DNA of 64,000 nt from Prevotellaceae bacterium UBA2744 (GTDB lineage Bacteria; Bacteroidota; Bacteroidia; Bacteroidales; Bacteroidaceae): NCBI GenBank assembly GCA_002353575.1, contig DEJQ01000027.1, forward strand, positions 16,881-80,880, given 5' to 3'. This document shows positions 8,735 through 17,790 of this stretch, one piece after another. Below the pieces are notes generated by a model, which saw only the letters and a list, made by a program, of their open reading frames with translations, ran no database searches and was not told the DNA's origin. The position numbers were made by a program, and so were the translations under genes. Every line of letters starts with the position of its first letter. Position 1 is the first letter of the stretch.

Positions 8735-10702
8735 ATGAATTATGGTTTTGTAAAGGTCGCATCTGCCATTCCAAGCGTGCAAGTTGCAGATTGTGACTAT
8801 AACGAAAAGCGAATAGAGAGTCTTGTTCTTCAGGCTGAAGGAAAGGGCGTGGAAATCATCTGTTTCCCAGAGTTGTCCCTGACCAGTTATACATGTGCTG
8901 ACCTGTTCGGACAACAGCTGTTGCTGGACAGTTGTCAGGAAGCATTGTTCAAGTTGCTTGACGTGACCCGCTCCCTGGGCATAATCACTATTGTAGGTAT
9001 GCCGGTACAGTACAATGGAATGTTATTTAATGCAGCTGTAGTAATACAAGGAGGAAAGATATTGGGTGTGGTACCAAAGACATATCTTCCGAATTACAGA
9101 GAATTCTATGAGAAACGCTGGTTTACCTCCGCTTTGGTCGTAGGAGATGCAGAGATACATCTATGTGGCCAATTGGTAACTATGAGCAGCAATCTGATAT
9201 TCAGCACATCCAAATGTAAATTCGCGATAGAACTGTGTGAAGATGTATGGGCTCCTGTACCGCCAAGTACCAATCTGACTATGCAGGGAGCTGAGATTAT
9301 ATTTAACCTAAGTGCTTCAAACGAAGTGATAGGAAAGCATCAGTATCTCACTTCCCTACTCTCTCAACAATCAGCCCGTTGCATATGCGGCTACGTATAT
9401 TCGTCGTGCGGATATGGAGAATCAACACAGGACTTGGTGTTTGCAGGTAATGCGCTTATATATGAAAACGGCTCATTGCTGGCTGAGAATAAGCGATTCT
9501 CTTTTGACGAACAGATGATTATAAGTGAGATTGATGTTGAAAGGATAAATGCGGAGCGCCGTATTAACACTACATTTGCGGATAATGCACGTATTACTCC
9601 CAAGACTGCATCAGTGATATCTGCACAGACAGTTACTCCGAACTACGACTTCCAGTTGACACGTTGGGTGAATCCTCACCCGTTTGTGCCTACAGGCAGG
9701 GAACTGGAAAAACGTTGCGAGGAGATTTTTGCCATTCAGGTAGAAGGACTTGCAAAACGTATAGAACATACTCATGCTCAAACTATTGTAATAGGTATCA
9801 GTGGCGGTCTTGACTCTACTCTTGCATTGCTGGTATGTGTGAAGACGATGGATAAACTGAATCGCCCACGTGCAGAGGTTATAGGTGTTACCATGCCTGG
9901 ATTCGGAACTACAGACCGTACTTATAATAATGCAATGACCCTAATGAAGACTTTGGGTATAACCATTAAGGAAATAAGTATAAAACCGGCTTGTATTCAA
10001 CATTTTAAGGATATCCATCATAACATGGATAATCACGATGTAACTTACGAAAATGCTCAGGCCAGAGAACGCACACAAATATTGATGGATGTAGCAAATC
10101 AGTTTAATGGTTTCGTCGTAGGAACGGGTGACCTGTCTGAACTGGCATTGGGATGGGCTACATATAATGCCGACCACATGTCGAACTATGGTGTGAATTG
10201 TTCTATTCCTAAAACCCTTGTGAAATATCTGGTTTCCTGGGTGGCTCATTCCAATATTGATGCAGAGGCTAAGGAAACACTCATTGACATTATTGATACC
10301 CCTATTTCGCCTGAACTGATTCCAGCAGACGAGAAGGGAAATATCAAACAAAAGACAGAAGACTTGGTAGGACCATACGAACTACATGATTTCTTCCTGT
10401 ATCACTTCATGCGTCTTGGATTCAGTCCAAAGAAGATATATTTCCTTGCTAAACAAGCATTCATCAATCAAGACAACAGGGCAATCGAAGGGGATTTCCC
10501 TGTGAACAGTTATGATGAGACAACTATACGCTTATGGTTGACTACATTCTGCCATAGATTTTTCACTCAACAGTTTAAACGTAGTTGTTTGCCTGACGGT
10601 CCAAAGGTTGGTAGCGTAAGCCTGTCGCCACGCGGCGATTGGCGCATGCCAAGTGATGCAAGTTATGCAACATGGGTAAAGGAATGCGAAAGCCTGAAAT
10701 AA
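8735..10702 (+). CDS. nadE: glutamine-dependent NAD+ synthetase
   Basis: Last enzyme of NAD synthesis; amidates deamido-NAD using glutamine and ATP. The N-terminal nitrilase-type glutaminase domain (about 1-270) shows the Glu-Lys-Cys triad: the glutamate in CFPELSLTS, the lysine in VVPKTYLPNYREFYEKRWF and C168 in ELCEDVW. The C-terminal synthetase domain has the ATP loop SGGLDST starting at S356 and the GTGDLSELALGW segment. The ATG at 8735 is chosen because it starts the conserved NYGFVKVASAIP segment and lies just after the promoter; the open frame extends to 8675 inside the terminator. The length of 655 residues is standard for the two-domain form. Confidence 0.95.
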   Translation: MNYGFVKVASAIPSVQVADCDYNEKRIESLVLQAEGKGVEIICFPELSLTSYTCADLFGQQLLLDSCQEALFKLLDVTRSLGIITIVGMPVQYNGMLFNAAVVIQGGKILGVVPKTYLPNYREFYEKRWFTSALVVGDAEIHLCGQLVTMSSNLIFSTSKCKFAIELCEDVWAPVPPSTNLTMQGAEIIFNLSASNEVIGKHQYLTSLLSQQSARCICGYVYSSCGYGESTQDLVFAGNALIYENGSLLAENKRFSFDEQMIISEIDVERINAERRINTTFADNARITPKTASVISAQTVTPNYDFQLTRWVNPHPFVPTGRELEKRCEEIFAIQVEGLAKRIEHTHAQTIVIGISGGLDSTLALLVCVKTMDKLNRPRAEVIGVTMPGFGTTDRTYNNAMTLMKTLGITIKEISIKPACIQHFKDIHHNMDNHDVTYENAQARERTQILMDVANQFNGFVVGTGDLSELALGWATYNADHMSNYGVNCSIPKTLVKYLVSWVAHSNIDAEAKETLIDIIDTPISPELIPADEKGNIKQKTEDLVGPYELHDFFLYHFMRLGFSPKKIYFLAKQAFINQDNRAIEGDFPVNSYDETTIRLWLTTFCHRFFTQQFKRSCLPDGPKVGSVSLSPRGDWRMPSDASYATWVKECESLK

Positions 10703-11433
10703 ATAAGCAGAACCTTGATGCTGTCTATGCCCATTTTGACGTAGAGGCTTTCAAAAAGGTCGATCCGTGTGGAGTTGTATATCAACTGATGGAACATACT
10801 TCGAATCAGCTTGATATAGAACTGGGAGCACTCTTCGTTGCGATGATTAGCTGGGGGGCGCGTAAGGTATTCTGCCCTACCGCTTTAAGAATGCTGCGTG
10901 ACGAAATGGGCTGGCATCCGGCTGAGTTCATTCGACTGGGCGCATACGAACATGCTTTTTCAAATGCTAAGAATCAGTGTGTATATCGTACCCTCAATGT
11001 ACCTACATTCCGTGCTGTATGCCGTAACCTGCAATGCGCTATTCAGGGTGTGGATACGTTGGAACAACTGTTTGAAAGCAAGCCCACAAAGGAAGTAATA
11101 AAAATCATCTCTCAGTGGCTTTTACCTGCAAAGGTTGGCACTATGAATAAAAGTGCATGCAAACGTATCTGTATGTATGTGCGATGGATGACGCGTACTG
11201 CTGCTCCAGATATGAACATATGGAAGAAACGTTCAGCAGCAGATTTGTATGCAGTTATGGACACCCACGTTTTGCAGTTGACACAGTCAATCCTGAAAAA
11301 CAAGCGTCCTACATGGAAGGCTTGTGAGGAATTGACTGACATTTTCAAGACATGGAACCCTGATGATCCGCTCAGGTACGACCTGGCACTTATGGTGTTG
11401 GCTGATAATCCTGAAATAATTTCTGAACAATAA
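10672..11433 (+). CDS. TIGR02757 (DUF2400) family protein
   Basis: Conserved protein of unknown function, about 253 residues. It matches the DUF2400/TIGR02757 family by the LGALFVAMISWGARK segment near residues 48-62, the MDTHVLQLTQSIL segment near 195-207 and the closing WNPDDPLRYDLALMVLA segment. The fold is probably helical and related to HhH-GPD DNA glycosylases, but no catalytic residue is claimed. It overlaps nadE by 31 bases if the first ATG is used; an ATG at 10684 is equally likely. Co-transcribed with nadE. Confidence 0.85.
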   Translation: MGKGMRKPEINKQNLDAVYAHFDVEAFKKVDPCGVVYQLMEHTSNQLDIELGALFVAMISWGARKVFCPTALRMLRDEMGWHPAEFIRLGAYEHAFSNAKNQCVYRTLNVPTFRAVCRNLQCAIQGVDTLEQLFESKPTKEVIKIISQWLLPAKVGTMNKSACKRICMYVRWMTRTAAPDMNIWKKRSAADLYAVMDTHVLQLTQSILKNKRPTWKACEELTDIFKTWNPDDPLRYDLALMVLADNPEIISEQ

Positions 11434-11522
11434 ATTCCCCCATATACAGAAAATCATATTATAAGAGAATAAGAGAATAAGACAATCCAATAAAAATACA
11501 TCAAAAAAACTTGAATCATCCA

Positions 11523-12098
11523 ATGAAAAAGTTACTTTCATTCGTTTTTGCAACTATCATGATTTCTTGTGGCAATAACGTAAAACCACAGCAAGAAGAA
11601 GTTATAGAAGACACAATCATAAAAGAAAATTCTATAGGAACTCTTCGTGAAATACATATCAATAAGTCTATTACAATTTCCAAACAGAAATACGTGTATA
11701 AATACGATTTCGTACGTGACGAATCACTACCAATTGTACGCAATCCACAAGGTGATGACTATTATGATAACAAAGTGACTCTTAGTATAAAAAAACAAGG
11801 TAGTGAAATCTTCTCTCAAACATTTACCAAAAAGGATTTTGCAAAGATAGTTCCAGAGAAATTTATGGAGAAATCTGCTTTGATTGGCTTTACTTACAAT
11901 TATGCCAGAAACGACAATTCAGACGCATTGTATTTCATTGCAACTGTCGGTGATCCGGACGAAACAGCAGATATGGTATTCCCTATCCAGATCCGGATAA
12001 CTCCACAGGGCAATATGACAATGGAGAAAGCACCAAATCTTGATACTGAACCAATCAATCCAATGACACTTGATCCTGCTGACGACATAGGCGTTTAA
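11523..12098 (+). CDS. lipoprotein, DUF4738-like
   Basis: Probable lipoprotein of 191 residues. The ATG at 11523 gives a signal peptide MKKLLSFVFATIMISC with the lipobox cysteine at C16; the frame extends upstream to a TTG at 11511 that would spoil the signal. The mature part begins with an acidic linker and then a mostly beta domain with YKYDFVRDESLP and RNPQGDDYYDNKV segments; this resembles the DUF4738 family of Bacteroidetes lipoproteins, assigned from memory only. Function unknown. A tetraloop terminator follows. Confidence 0.8.
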   Translation: MKKLLSFVFATIMISCGNNVKPQQEEVIEDTIIKENSIGTLREIHINKSITISKQKYVYKYDFVRDESLPIVRNPQGDDYYDNKVTLSIKKQGSEIFSQTFTKKDFAKIVPEKFMEKSALIGFTYNYARNDNSDALYFIATVGDPDETADMVFPIQIRITPQGNMTMEKAPNLDTEPINPMTLDPADDIGV

Positions 12099-12152
12099 AA
12101 CTGCGTTTATATCATTCCTTAAGGAAAAAGTCCTTAATTGTGGTTAAAAAAC

Positions 12153-12173
12153 GGCACTTCGGTGCCTTTTTTT
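12153..12173 (+). terminator. rho-independent terminator with UUCG tetraloop
   Basis: GGCAC (12153-12157), TTCG loop, GTGCC (12162-12166) and seven T. The cUUCGg tetraloop makes a short but very stable hairpin. It separates the lipoprotein from glyA. Confidence 0.85.
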
Positions 12174-12206
12174 ATATTTCATACCTCGTAAATGAAAGAT
12201 AAACAC

Positions 12207-12214
12207 TACCTTTG
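12207..12214 (+). promoter_or_regulatory. -7 box for glyA
   Basis: TACCTTTG, an exact match to TAnnTTTG, 40 bases before the glyA ATG and just after the previous terminator. A matching TTTG at the usual distance is not evident. Confidence 0.55.
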
Positions 12215-12253
12215 TGGGAAATTTAATAATATCACATCAAATCATTAAGGTAA

Positions 12254-13534
12254 ATGGAAAGAGACAACTTGATTTTCTCTCTTATCGAGAAAGAACACCA
12301 GCGTCAGCTGAAAGGTATAGAGCTTATTGCAAGTGAGAACTTTGTGAGCGATGAGGTCATGGAGGCAATGGGTAGTTATTGCACAAACAAATATGCAGAG
12401 GGCTATCCTGGTCATCGTTACTATGGCGGCTGTCAGGTTGTTGATGAGATAGAGCAGCTGGCTATCGATCGGGCTTGCCAGTTGTTTGGTGCAGAATATG
12501 CAAACGTACAGCCCCACTCTGGTGCTCAGGCTAATGCAGCAGTACTTCTCGCTGTACTGAAGCCAGGCGATTGTTTCATGGGACTTAACCTTGATCATGG
12601 AGGTCATCTTTCTCACGGATCACTCGTTAACACCAGTGGAATTTTGTATCGTCCTGTTGGCTATAACCTGAATAAGGAAACTGGTCGAGTTGACTACGAC
12701 GAAATGGAAAAACTTGCTAAAGAACACAAGCCAAAGCTGATTATCGGAGGTGGTAGCGCATATAGCCGTGAATGGGATTATGCACGTATGCGCAAGATAG
12801 CTGATGAAGTAGGTGCACTTCTCATGATTGACATGGCACACCCAGCGGGACTTATTGCAGCCGGTCTGCTTGAGAATCCTGTAAAGTATGCTCATATCGT
12901 AACTACAACTACTCATAAGACTCTTCGTGGACCACGTGGCGGTCTTATCCTTCTTGGTAAGGACTTCGATAATCCTTGGGGCTACACAACTCCAAAAGGA
13001 ATCGTGAAGAAGATGTCACAGTTGATAAACTCTGCCGTGTTCCCAGGTCAGCAGGGCGGTCCTCTTGAGCATGTTATTGCAGCTAAGGCCGTTGCATTCG
13101 GTGAGGCTCTCAAGCCAGAGTTCAAGGAATATGCTAAGCAAGTAAAGAAAAATGCTGCAGTACTGGCAGACGAACTCACAAAGCGCGGATTCACAATAGT
13201 CAGTGGAGGTACAGATAACCATAGTATGCTCGTTGACCTTCGCAGTAAATACCCGGAACTCACAGGAAAGGTAGCCGAGAATGCACTTGTTGCCGCTGAT
13301 ATCACAATCAACAAGAACATGGTTCCATTCGATACACGTAGTGCATTCCAGACTTCCGGATTCCGTCTCGGTACACCTGCTATCACTACGCGTGGCGCGA
13401 AGGAAGATCTGATGATTAAGATTGCTGCCTGGATTGAAGAAGTACTCAATGCACCAGAGGATGAATCTGTAATAGCAAAGGTACGTAGTGAAGTAAACGC
13501 AACAATGAAGGACTACCCATTGTTTGCATGGTAA
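12254..13534 (+). CDS. glyA: serine hydroxymethyltransferase
   Basis: PLP enzyme interconverting serine and glycine with transfer of a one-carbon unit to tetrahydrofolate. The PLP lysine is K222 in TTTTHKTLRGPRGG. Other family motifs: IELIASENFVS near residues 22-32, NKYAEGYPGHRYYGGC near 45-60, and MIDMAHPAGLIAAG near 195-208. At 426 residues it is full length. It begins an apparent operon with rlmN, DUF4837, pdxA and the membrane cassette. Confidence 0.97.
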   Translation: MERDNLIFSLIEKEHQRQLKGIELIASENFVSDEVMEAMGSYCTNKYAEGYPGHRYYGGCQVVDEIEQLAIDRACQLFGAEYANVQPHSGAQANAAVLLAVLKPGDCFMGLNLDHGGHLSHGSLVNTSGILYRPVGYNLNKETGRVDYDEMEKLAKEHKPKLIIGGGSAYSREWDYARMRKIADEVGALLMIDMAHPAGLIAAGLLENPVKYAHIVTTTTHKTLRGPRGGLILLGKDFDNPWGYTTPKGIVKKMSQLINSAVFPGQQGGPLEHVIAAKAVAFGEALKPEFKEYAKQVKKNAAVLADELTKRGFTIVSGGTDNHSMLVDLRSKYPELTGKVAENALVAADITINKNMVPFDTRSAFQTSGFRLGTPAITTRGAKEDLMIKIAAWIEEVLNAPEDESVIAKVRSEVNATMKDYPLFAW

Positions 13535-13545
13535 AAATCTGCTGC

Positions 13546-14565
13546 ATGAAAAAACCTCTATTGGGCTTGTCATTGTCGCAACTGCAGGACGTCGCCACGT
13601 CGCTCTCGATGCCTCGGTTCACAGCAAAACAAATTGCCGAATGGATATATCAGAAGCAAGTAAATAATATCGACGAAATGACCAACCTCTCAAAGGCTAA
13701 CCGCGAGAAGTTGGATTCGTCGTATTATATAGGGAAGTCACCTGCATGTCAGCGTTCAGAGAGTAGTGACGGTACAATAAAGTACCTCTTCCCCACTATG
13801 GACGGCCATACGATTGAAACGGTGTACATACCCGATGGTAATCGTGCCACACTATGTGTCAGTTGTCAAGTCGGATGCAAGATGAATTGTCTGTTCTGTC
13901 AGACTGGAAAACAAGGCTGGCAAGGAAATCTCACTACAACAGATATACTGAATCAGATATTCTCCTGTGATTACCCGTCCAATCTCACAAACATCGTGTT
14001 TATGGGTCAGGGAGAACCACTTGACAACTATGATGCGGTGATGCAGTCAATCGATATTATTACTGCCTCGTATGGTATGCAGTGGAGTCCAAAGCGAATA
14101 ACTGTCTCAACAGTCGGAATGCGCAAGACGCTAAAACAGTTCCTTGACAATAGTCAATGTCATTTGGCAGTCAGTCTTCACTCATCTATTCACGAATTGC
14201 GCGAACAACTCATGCCTGCGGAAAAACAGTTCCCTATTGCCGGTATCATAGAACTAATCCGCGAATACGACTGGTCGCATCAGCGTCGTGTCACATTCGA
14301 ATACACTATGTTTGGTGGATTAAACGACACTCTTTTACATGCACGCGAGTTAGTTCGTTTACTGGACGGAATTCAGTGCAGAGTGAATATAATACGATGG
14401 CATAGAATACCCGATGTTCCGCTAAAGGAAGTTGAAGATACTCGTATGACCGCATTTCGAGATTATCTTAATAATCATGGCATAACAGCCACAATCCGAG
14501 CATCCAGAGGACAGGATATATTTGCTGCATGTGGAATGCTAAAAAGTCAGAATGATGAAAATTAA
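13546..14565 (+). CDS. rlmN: 23S rRNA (adenine(2503)-C(2))-methyltransferase
   Basis: Radical SAM enzyme methylating A2503 of 23S rRNA (and A37 of some tRNAs). The 4Fe-4S cysteines are C111, C115 and C118 in the CKMNCLFC motif, followed by QTGKQGW. The GQGEPLDNYD segment near 150 contacts SAM, and the C-terminal CGML cysteine is the expected catalytic residue. The ATG at 13546 gives the usual MKKPLLGLSLSQL start; an ATG at 13528 would overlap glyA. At 339 residues it is normal. Its end overlaps the next gene by 14 bases. Confidence 0.94.
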   Translation: MKKPLLGLSLSQLQDVATSLSMPRFTAKQIAEWIYQKQVNNIDEMTNLSKANREKLDSSYYIGKSPACQRSESSDGTIKYLFPTMDGHTIETVYIPDGNRATLCVSCQVGCKMNCLFCQTGKQGWQGNLTTTDILNQIFSCDYPSNLTNIVFMGQGEPLDNYDAVMQSIDIITASYGMQWSPKRITVSTVGMRKTLKQFLDNSQCHLAVSLHSSIHELREQLMPAEKQFPIAGIIELIREYDWSHQRRVTFEYTMFGGLNDTLLHARELVRLLDGIQCRVNIIRWHRIPDVPLKEVEDTRMTAFRDYLNNHGITATIRASRGQDIFAACGMLKSQNDEN

Positions 14566-15583
14566 ACTACTTATAATTCTTTCAGCCGTATTGTTTTTTG
14601 CCGCATGTACTGGTGAGAAACATCCAAATGGTCAGCGTCGAAGCAAGGCGTCCCTCCTGACTCCTACTTCAAGTGGTAATCCCTATGAGGTTATGGTTGT
14701 TGCTGATGATTCTGTATATTCAGGTTATGCAGGCAGGGCTCTAAAGACTATTCTAGACCGTCCGCTTCTTGGCTTACCACAGGCTGAAGAACAGTTTCAC
14801 AAGAGTCATATCACACAGAAAAACTTCAATAAGATCACAAATATATTCCGCAATATTGTAAAGATAAATTTAGGGCGCGAATATACAAAAGCCAAGATGA
14901 AGGTAGAACGTGATGTTTACTCTACACCTCAGCTTATCATCACCATCCAAGGTCCAGATCAGGTGAATGTAAGCCAATTCATCACGGAACACACTCGTGA
15001 CATTACTTCGTTGATTACTTCACAAGAAATCAACACAGCTGCTAACAATCTTTATTACGAACACAATGTGAAGTTCGCAAAAAAAGTGAAGGAGATGTTT
15101 GACTGCGAGTTATACATTCCAATTGACATCAATAAGATGAAGATTGGCAAGGACTTCATATGGGCAAGCGACGATGGCTTGTCTGTCATTCAGAATATAT
15201 GTATCTACAGTTTGCCATACGTCAGCGAGAAAATGCTTACCCGCAATCCTTATGTCGCCCTTCGCGATAAGGTCATGGCAGACAATATACCTGGGGCACA
15301 CGAAGGGTCTGTCATGCGTACTAATCATGAATTCGTGTGGACTAAAAATATACGTGTTCGCGAAGATGTGGCTATGGAAGCCCGTGGCTTATGGGAGATG
15401 AGCAAGGAGGCTATGGGTGGCCCGTTTGTCAGTCATTCCCGAATTGACACTGTAAATAATCGTATCATCGTTGTTGAAGGTTTTGTTTATGCTCCAGACA
15501 AGATGAAACGTACTATGATTCGTCGTCTTGAGGCGGCACTCTACACACTTGAATTACCTAAACCGAAAACAGAAAAGCAATGA
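14552..15583 (+). CDS. DUF4837 family lipoprotein
   Basis: Bacteroidetes-specific lipoprotein of 343 residues, function unknown. A signal peptide of about 18 residues ends in a lipobox with cysteine in FFAACTG. The mature part matches DUF4837 by the NPYEVMVVADDSVY segment, the LPQAEEQFHKSHI segment and the late GLWEMSKEAMGGPFVS segment. It overlaps rlmN by 14 bases and its stop overlaps the pdxA start by 4 bases, so it belongs to the same operon. Confidence 0.85.
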   Translation: MMKIKLLIILSAVLFFAACTGEKHPNGQRRSKASLLTPTSSGNPYEVMVVADDSVYSGYAGRALKTILDRPLLGLPQAEEQFHKSHITQKNFNKITNIFRNIVKINLGREYTKAKMKVERDVYSTPQLIITIQGPDQVNVSQFITEHTRDITSLITSQEINTAANNLYYEHNVKFAKKVKEMFDCELYIPIDINKMKIGKDFIWASDDGLSVIQNICIYSLPYVSEKMLTRNPYVALRDKVMADNIPGAHEGSVMRTNHEFVWTKNIRVREDVAMEARGLWEMSKEAMGGPFVSHSRIDTVNNRIIVVEGFVYAPDKMKRTMIRRLEAALYTLELPKPKTEKQ

Positions 15584-16668
15584 TCAAAATAGGAATTACA
15601 CATGGAGATATAAACGGCACTGGATATGAGATAATATTAAGAAGTTTTGAAAGTGAAGAAATGTTATCCCTATGCACTCCGGTTATCTATGGTTCTCCCA
15701 AGGCCGCCACTTTTCACCGTAAGGCCATTGACAATCAGACCAACTTTATTGTTCGTAGCAATGTGAGTGAAATACGCGACCATTCTGTAAATATGGTTAA
15801 CTGCTTTGGTGAAGATGAGTTGAAGATAGAATTTGGTATAGCAACCGAAGACAAAGATCGCATAGCACAGACTTCTATTGACAGTGCTTTACGCGATATT
15901 CAGCAAAATGCTGTTGACGTATTGGTTACTGCACCTATTACTTTCTCCGACGGCACATCGCAAGCTGATTATATTGCCAAGAAACTGAATACATCATCTA
16001 CTCCTCAGACCATGTTGATTGCCGATGGTTTGCGTATAGCTTCGGTCACAGAAAACATACCTCTCCAACAAGTTTCAAAGACAATCACAAAGGAACTGAT
16101 AAGCAGTAAAATACAGATGCTGCGCACTACACTGCAACGAGATTTCTGCATTGGGAATCCTCGTATAGCCATCATCGCCCTTAACCCCAAAGAAGGTGAA
16201 GGTACATTTGCAGGAACAGAAGAAAAGGAAATCATCTTCCCGCTCGTACAGGAACTCTTTGCGGCAGGCACACTTTGTTTTGGTCCTTACTCAGCAGAAT
16301 ACATATTCGCTGACCATAACTACGAACACTTTGATGCAGTACTTACTATGTACTACGATCAGGCAATGGTTCCGTTCAAGACAATTACTCATGGTGAAGG
16401 CATTCGATACATTTCCGGACTCCCATTCGTTGCTACTTCACCGGTCCATGATGCCCAGTACGAACTTGCAGGTAAAGGTATTGCATCGGCGGACTCTTTC
16501 CGTAATGCAATCTATGCAGCAATCGATGCATTCCGCAATCGCAAACAATATGATGCCATTCATGCCCATCCGTTGCAGAAACAATTCTATGATAAACGCG
16601 ATGACAGCGATAAGCTGAAACTTGATCAGGTATCAGAAGAAGAGGAAACAGAAGTAACTATGATTTAA
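15580..16668 (+). CDS. pdxA: 4-hydroxythreonine-4-phosphate dehydrogenase
   Basis: Metal- and NAD-dependent dehydrogenase of the DXP-dependent pyridoxal phosphate pathway. Family segments: GITHGDINGTGYEII at the N-terminus, VLVTAPITFSD near residues 108-118, LNPKEGEGTF near 205-214, and MYYDQAMVPFKTI near 263-275, with the SPVHDAQYELAGKG segment carrying a metal-ligand histidine. At 362 residues it is full length. It overlaps the upstream gene by 4 bases and the GtrA gene by one base. Confidence 0.93.
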   Translation: MIKIGITHGDINGTGYEIILRSFESEEMLSLCTPVIYGSPKAATFHRKAIDNQTNFIVRSNVSEIRDHSVNMVNCFGEDELKIEFGIATEDKDRIAQTSIDSALRDIQQNAVDVLVTAPITFSDGTSQADYIAKKLNTSSTPQTMLIADGLRIASVTENIPLQQVSKTITKELISSKIQMLRTTLQRDFCIGNPRIAIIALNPKEGEGTFAGTEEKEIIFPLVQELFAAGTLCFGPYSAEYIFADHNYEHFDAVLTMYYDQAMVPFKTITHGEGIRYISGLPFVATSPVHDAQYELAGKGIASADSFRNAIYAAIDAFRNRKQYDAIHAHPLQKQFYDKRDDSDKLKLDQVSEEEETEVTMI

Positions 16669-17084
16669 TGAAATTCAAACGACTTATAATCCAGTTTCTT
16701 GAAGCCGAGACATCATCGCTTGTTAGCACATTCATAGACTTCATCACCACAGCACTTTTAGTACAGTATGCGGGCTGGTGGTATGTCATTGCCACATCTG
16801 TAGGTGCTGCTTGTGGTGGTATAACTAATGCCATCATCAACTACAACTGGACATTTAAGGGTACCGAACAACAGAAGCGAACCATCCTATATCGCTATTT
16901 CCTTGTATGGATTGGCAGTCTCATTCTGAATACAGCAGGAACTACACTTGTTGCAAACATCATCTCCCATGATGGAACAGCAAAGGCATTTGGAATTGTG
17001 ATGGAGTCTAAAACCATAGTAGCTATCATTGTAGCTATATTTTGGAATTTCACTATGCAGAAACGATTCGTATATAAGCAATAA
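16668..17084 (+). CDS. GtrA family membrane protein
   Basis: Small integral membrane protein of 138 residues with four hydrophobic segments (about 16-36, 40-58, 78-97 and 110-130). Typical GtrA features are the SLVSTFIDFITTALL first helix, NAIINYNWTFKG after helix 2 and the C-terminal IFWNFTMQKRFVY. The family is thought to move polyprenyl-linked sugars or lipid precursors across the inner membrane. It starts at the pdxA stop (one shared base), before a phospholipid synthase. Confidence 0.88.
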   Translation: MKFKRLIIQFLEAETSSLVSTFIDFITTALLVQYAGWWYVIATSVGAACGGITNAIINYNWTFKGTEQQKRTILYRYFLVWIGSLILNTAGTTLVANIISHDGTAKAFGIVMESKTIVAIIVAIFWNFTMQKRFVYKQ

Positions 17085-17127
17085 AACAGCTTAAGTTAAA
17101 TCTTTAAGTATAAAAACATAATTAAAC

Positions 17128-17790
17128 ATGACTTTTAATGATTTTCGTAACTTTATCCAACACAGCGTATATGTAATAATTGATCCAGCTGTGCGCCTAA
17201 TGGTAAAGTGTGGTATCACCCCTAATATGATGACTACGGTGGGGTTGCTGGGCAATATATTTGCTGCATCATTATTTATATATTCAGCACTCTATATGCC
17301 GGCAGACGATTATTCAATCATCGGATATGCAGGTCTTACAATACTTATCTTCAGTATATTCGATATGGTTGACGGTTATATGGCTCGTACTGCCAATATG
17401 TGTTCTACGTTCGGAGCCTTCTATGACTCTGTTCTTGACCGCTACTGCGAACTCTTCACACTATCAGGAATAGCCTTTTACTTCGTTCAGCACGGGTATG
17501 CATTGGGGGCTGTCATCACATTCCTGTCTCTCATCGGTTCTATAATGGTCAGTTACGTACGTGCCAGGGCAGAGGGACTGGGTCTTGAGTGTAAGGTTGG
17601 GCTCATGCAGCGACCGGAACGTGTAGTCCTCACCAGTTTCGGAGCTATGCTATGCGGGCTTCTTGCACCTGCCGTTCGCGACTTATTCGATCCCATGTGG
17701 ATTCTGCTAATTCCACAGATACTTATTTCTATCTTAGCAAATTATACAGCATTCGTGCGTATCCATCACGTTTATAAGTTATTGAAATGA
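17128..17790 (+). CDS. CDP-alcohol phosphatidyltransferase (candidate inositol-phosphate phospholipid synthase)
   Basis: Integral membrane enzyme of 220 residues that moves a phosphatidyl group from CDP-diacylglycerol to an alcohol. The complete family motif is present: D79, D82, G83, A86, R87, then G96, D100 and D104. The following helices are hydrophobic. The alcohol acceptor cannot be deduced from the motif. Its neighbour is an AUR1-like PAP2 protein, and this pairing is reported for inositol-lipid synthesis in Bacteroides, so inositol phosphate is the best guess; phosphatidylglycerophosphate synthase is an alternative. Confidence 0.85.
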   Translation: MTFNDFRNFIQHSVYVIIDPAVRLMVKCGITPNMMTTVGLLGNIFAASLFIYSALYMPADDYSIIGYAGLTILIFSIFDMVDGYMARTANMCSTFGAFYDSVLDRYCELFTLSGIAFYFVQHGYALGAVITFLSLIGSIMVSYVRARAEGLGLECKVGLMQRPERVVLTSFGAMLCGLLAPAVRDLFDPMWILLIPQILISILANYTAFVRIHHVYKLLK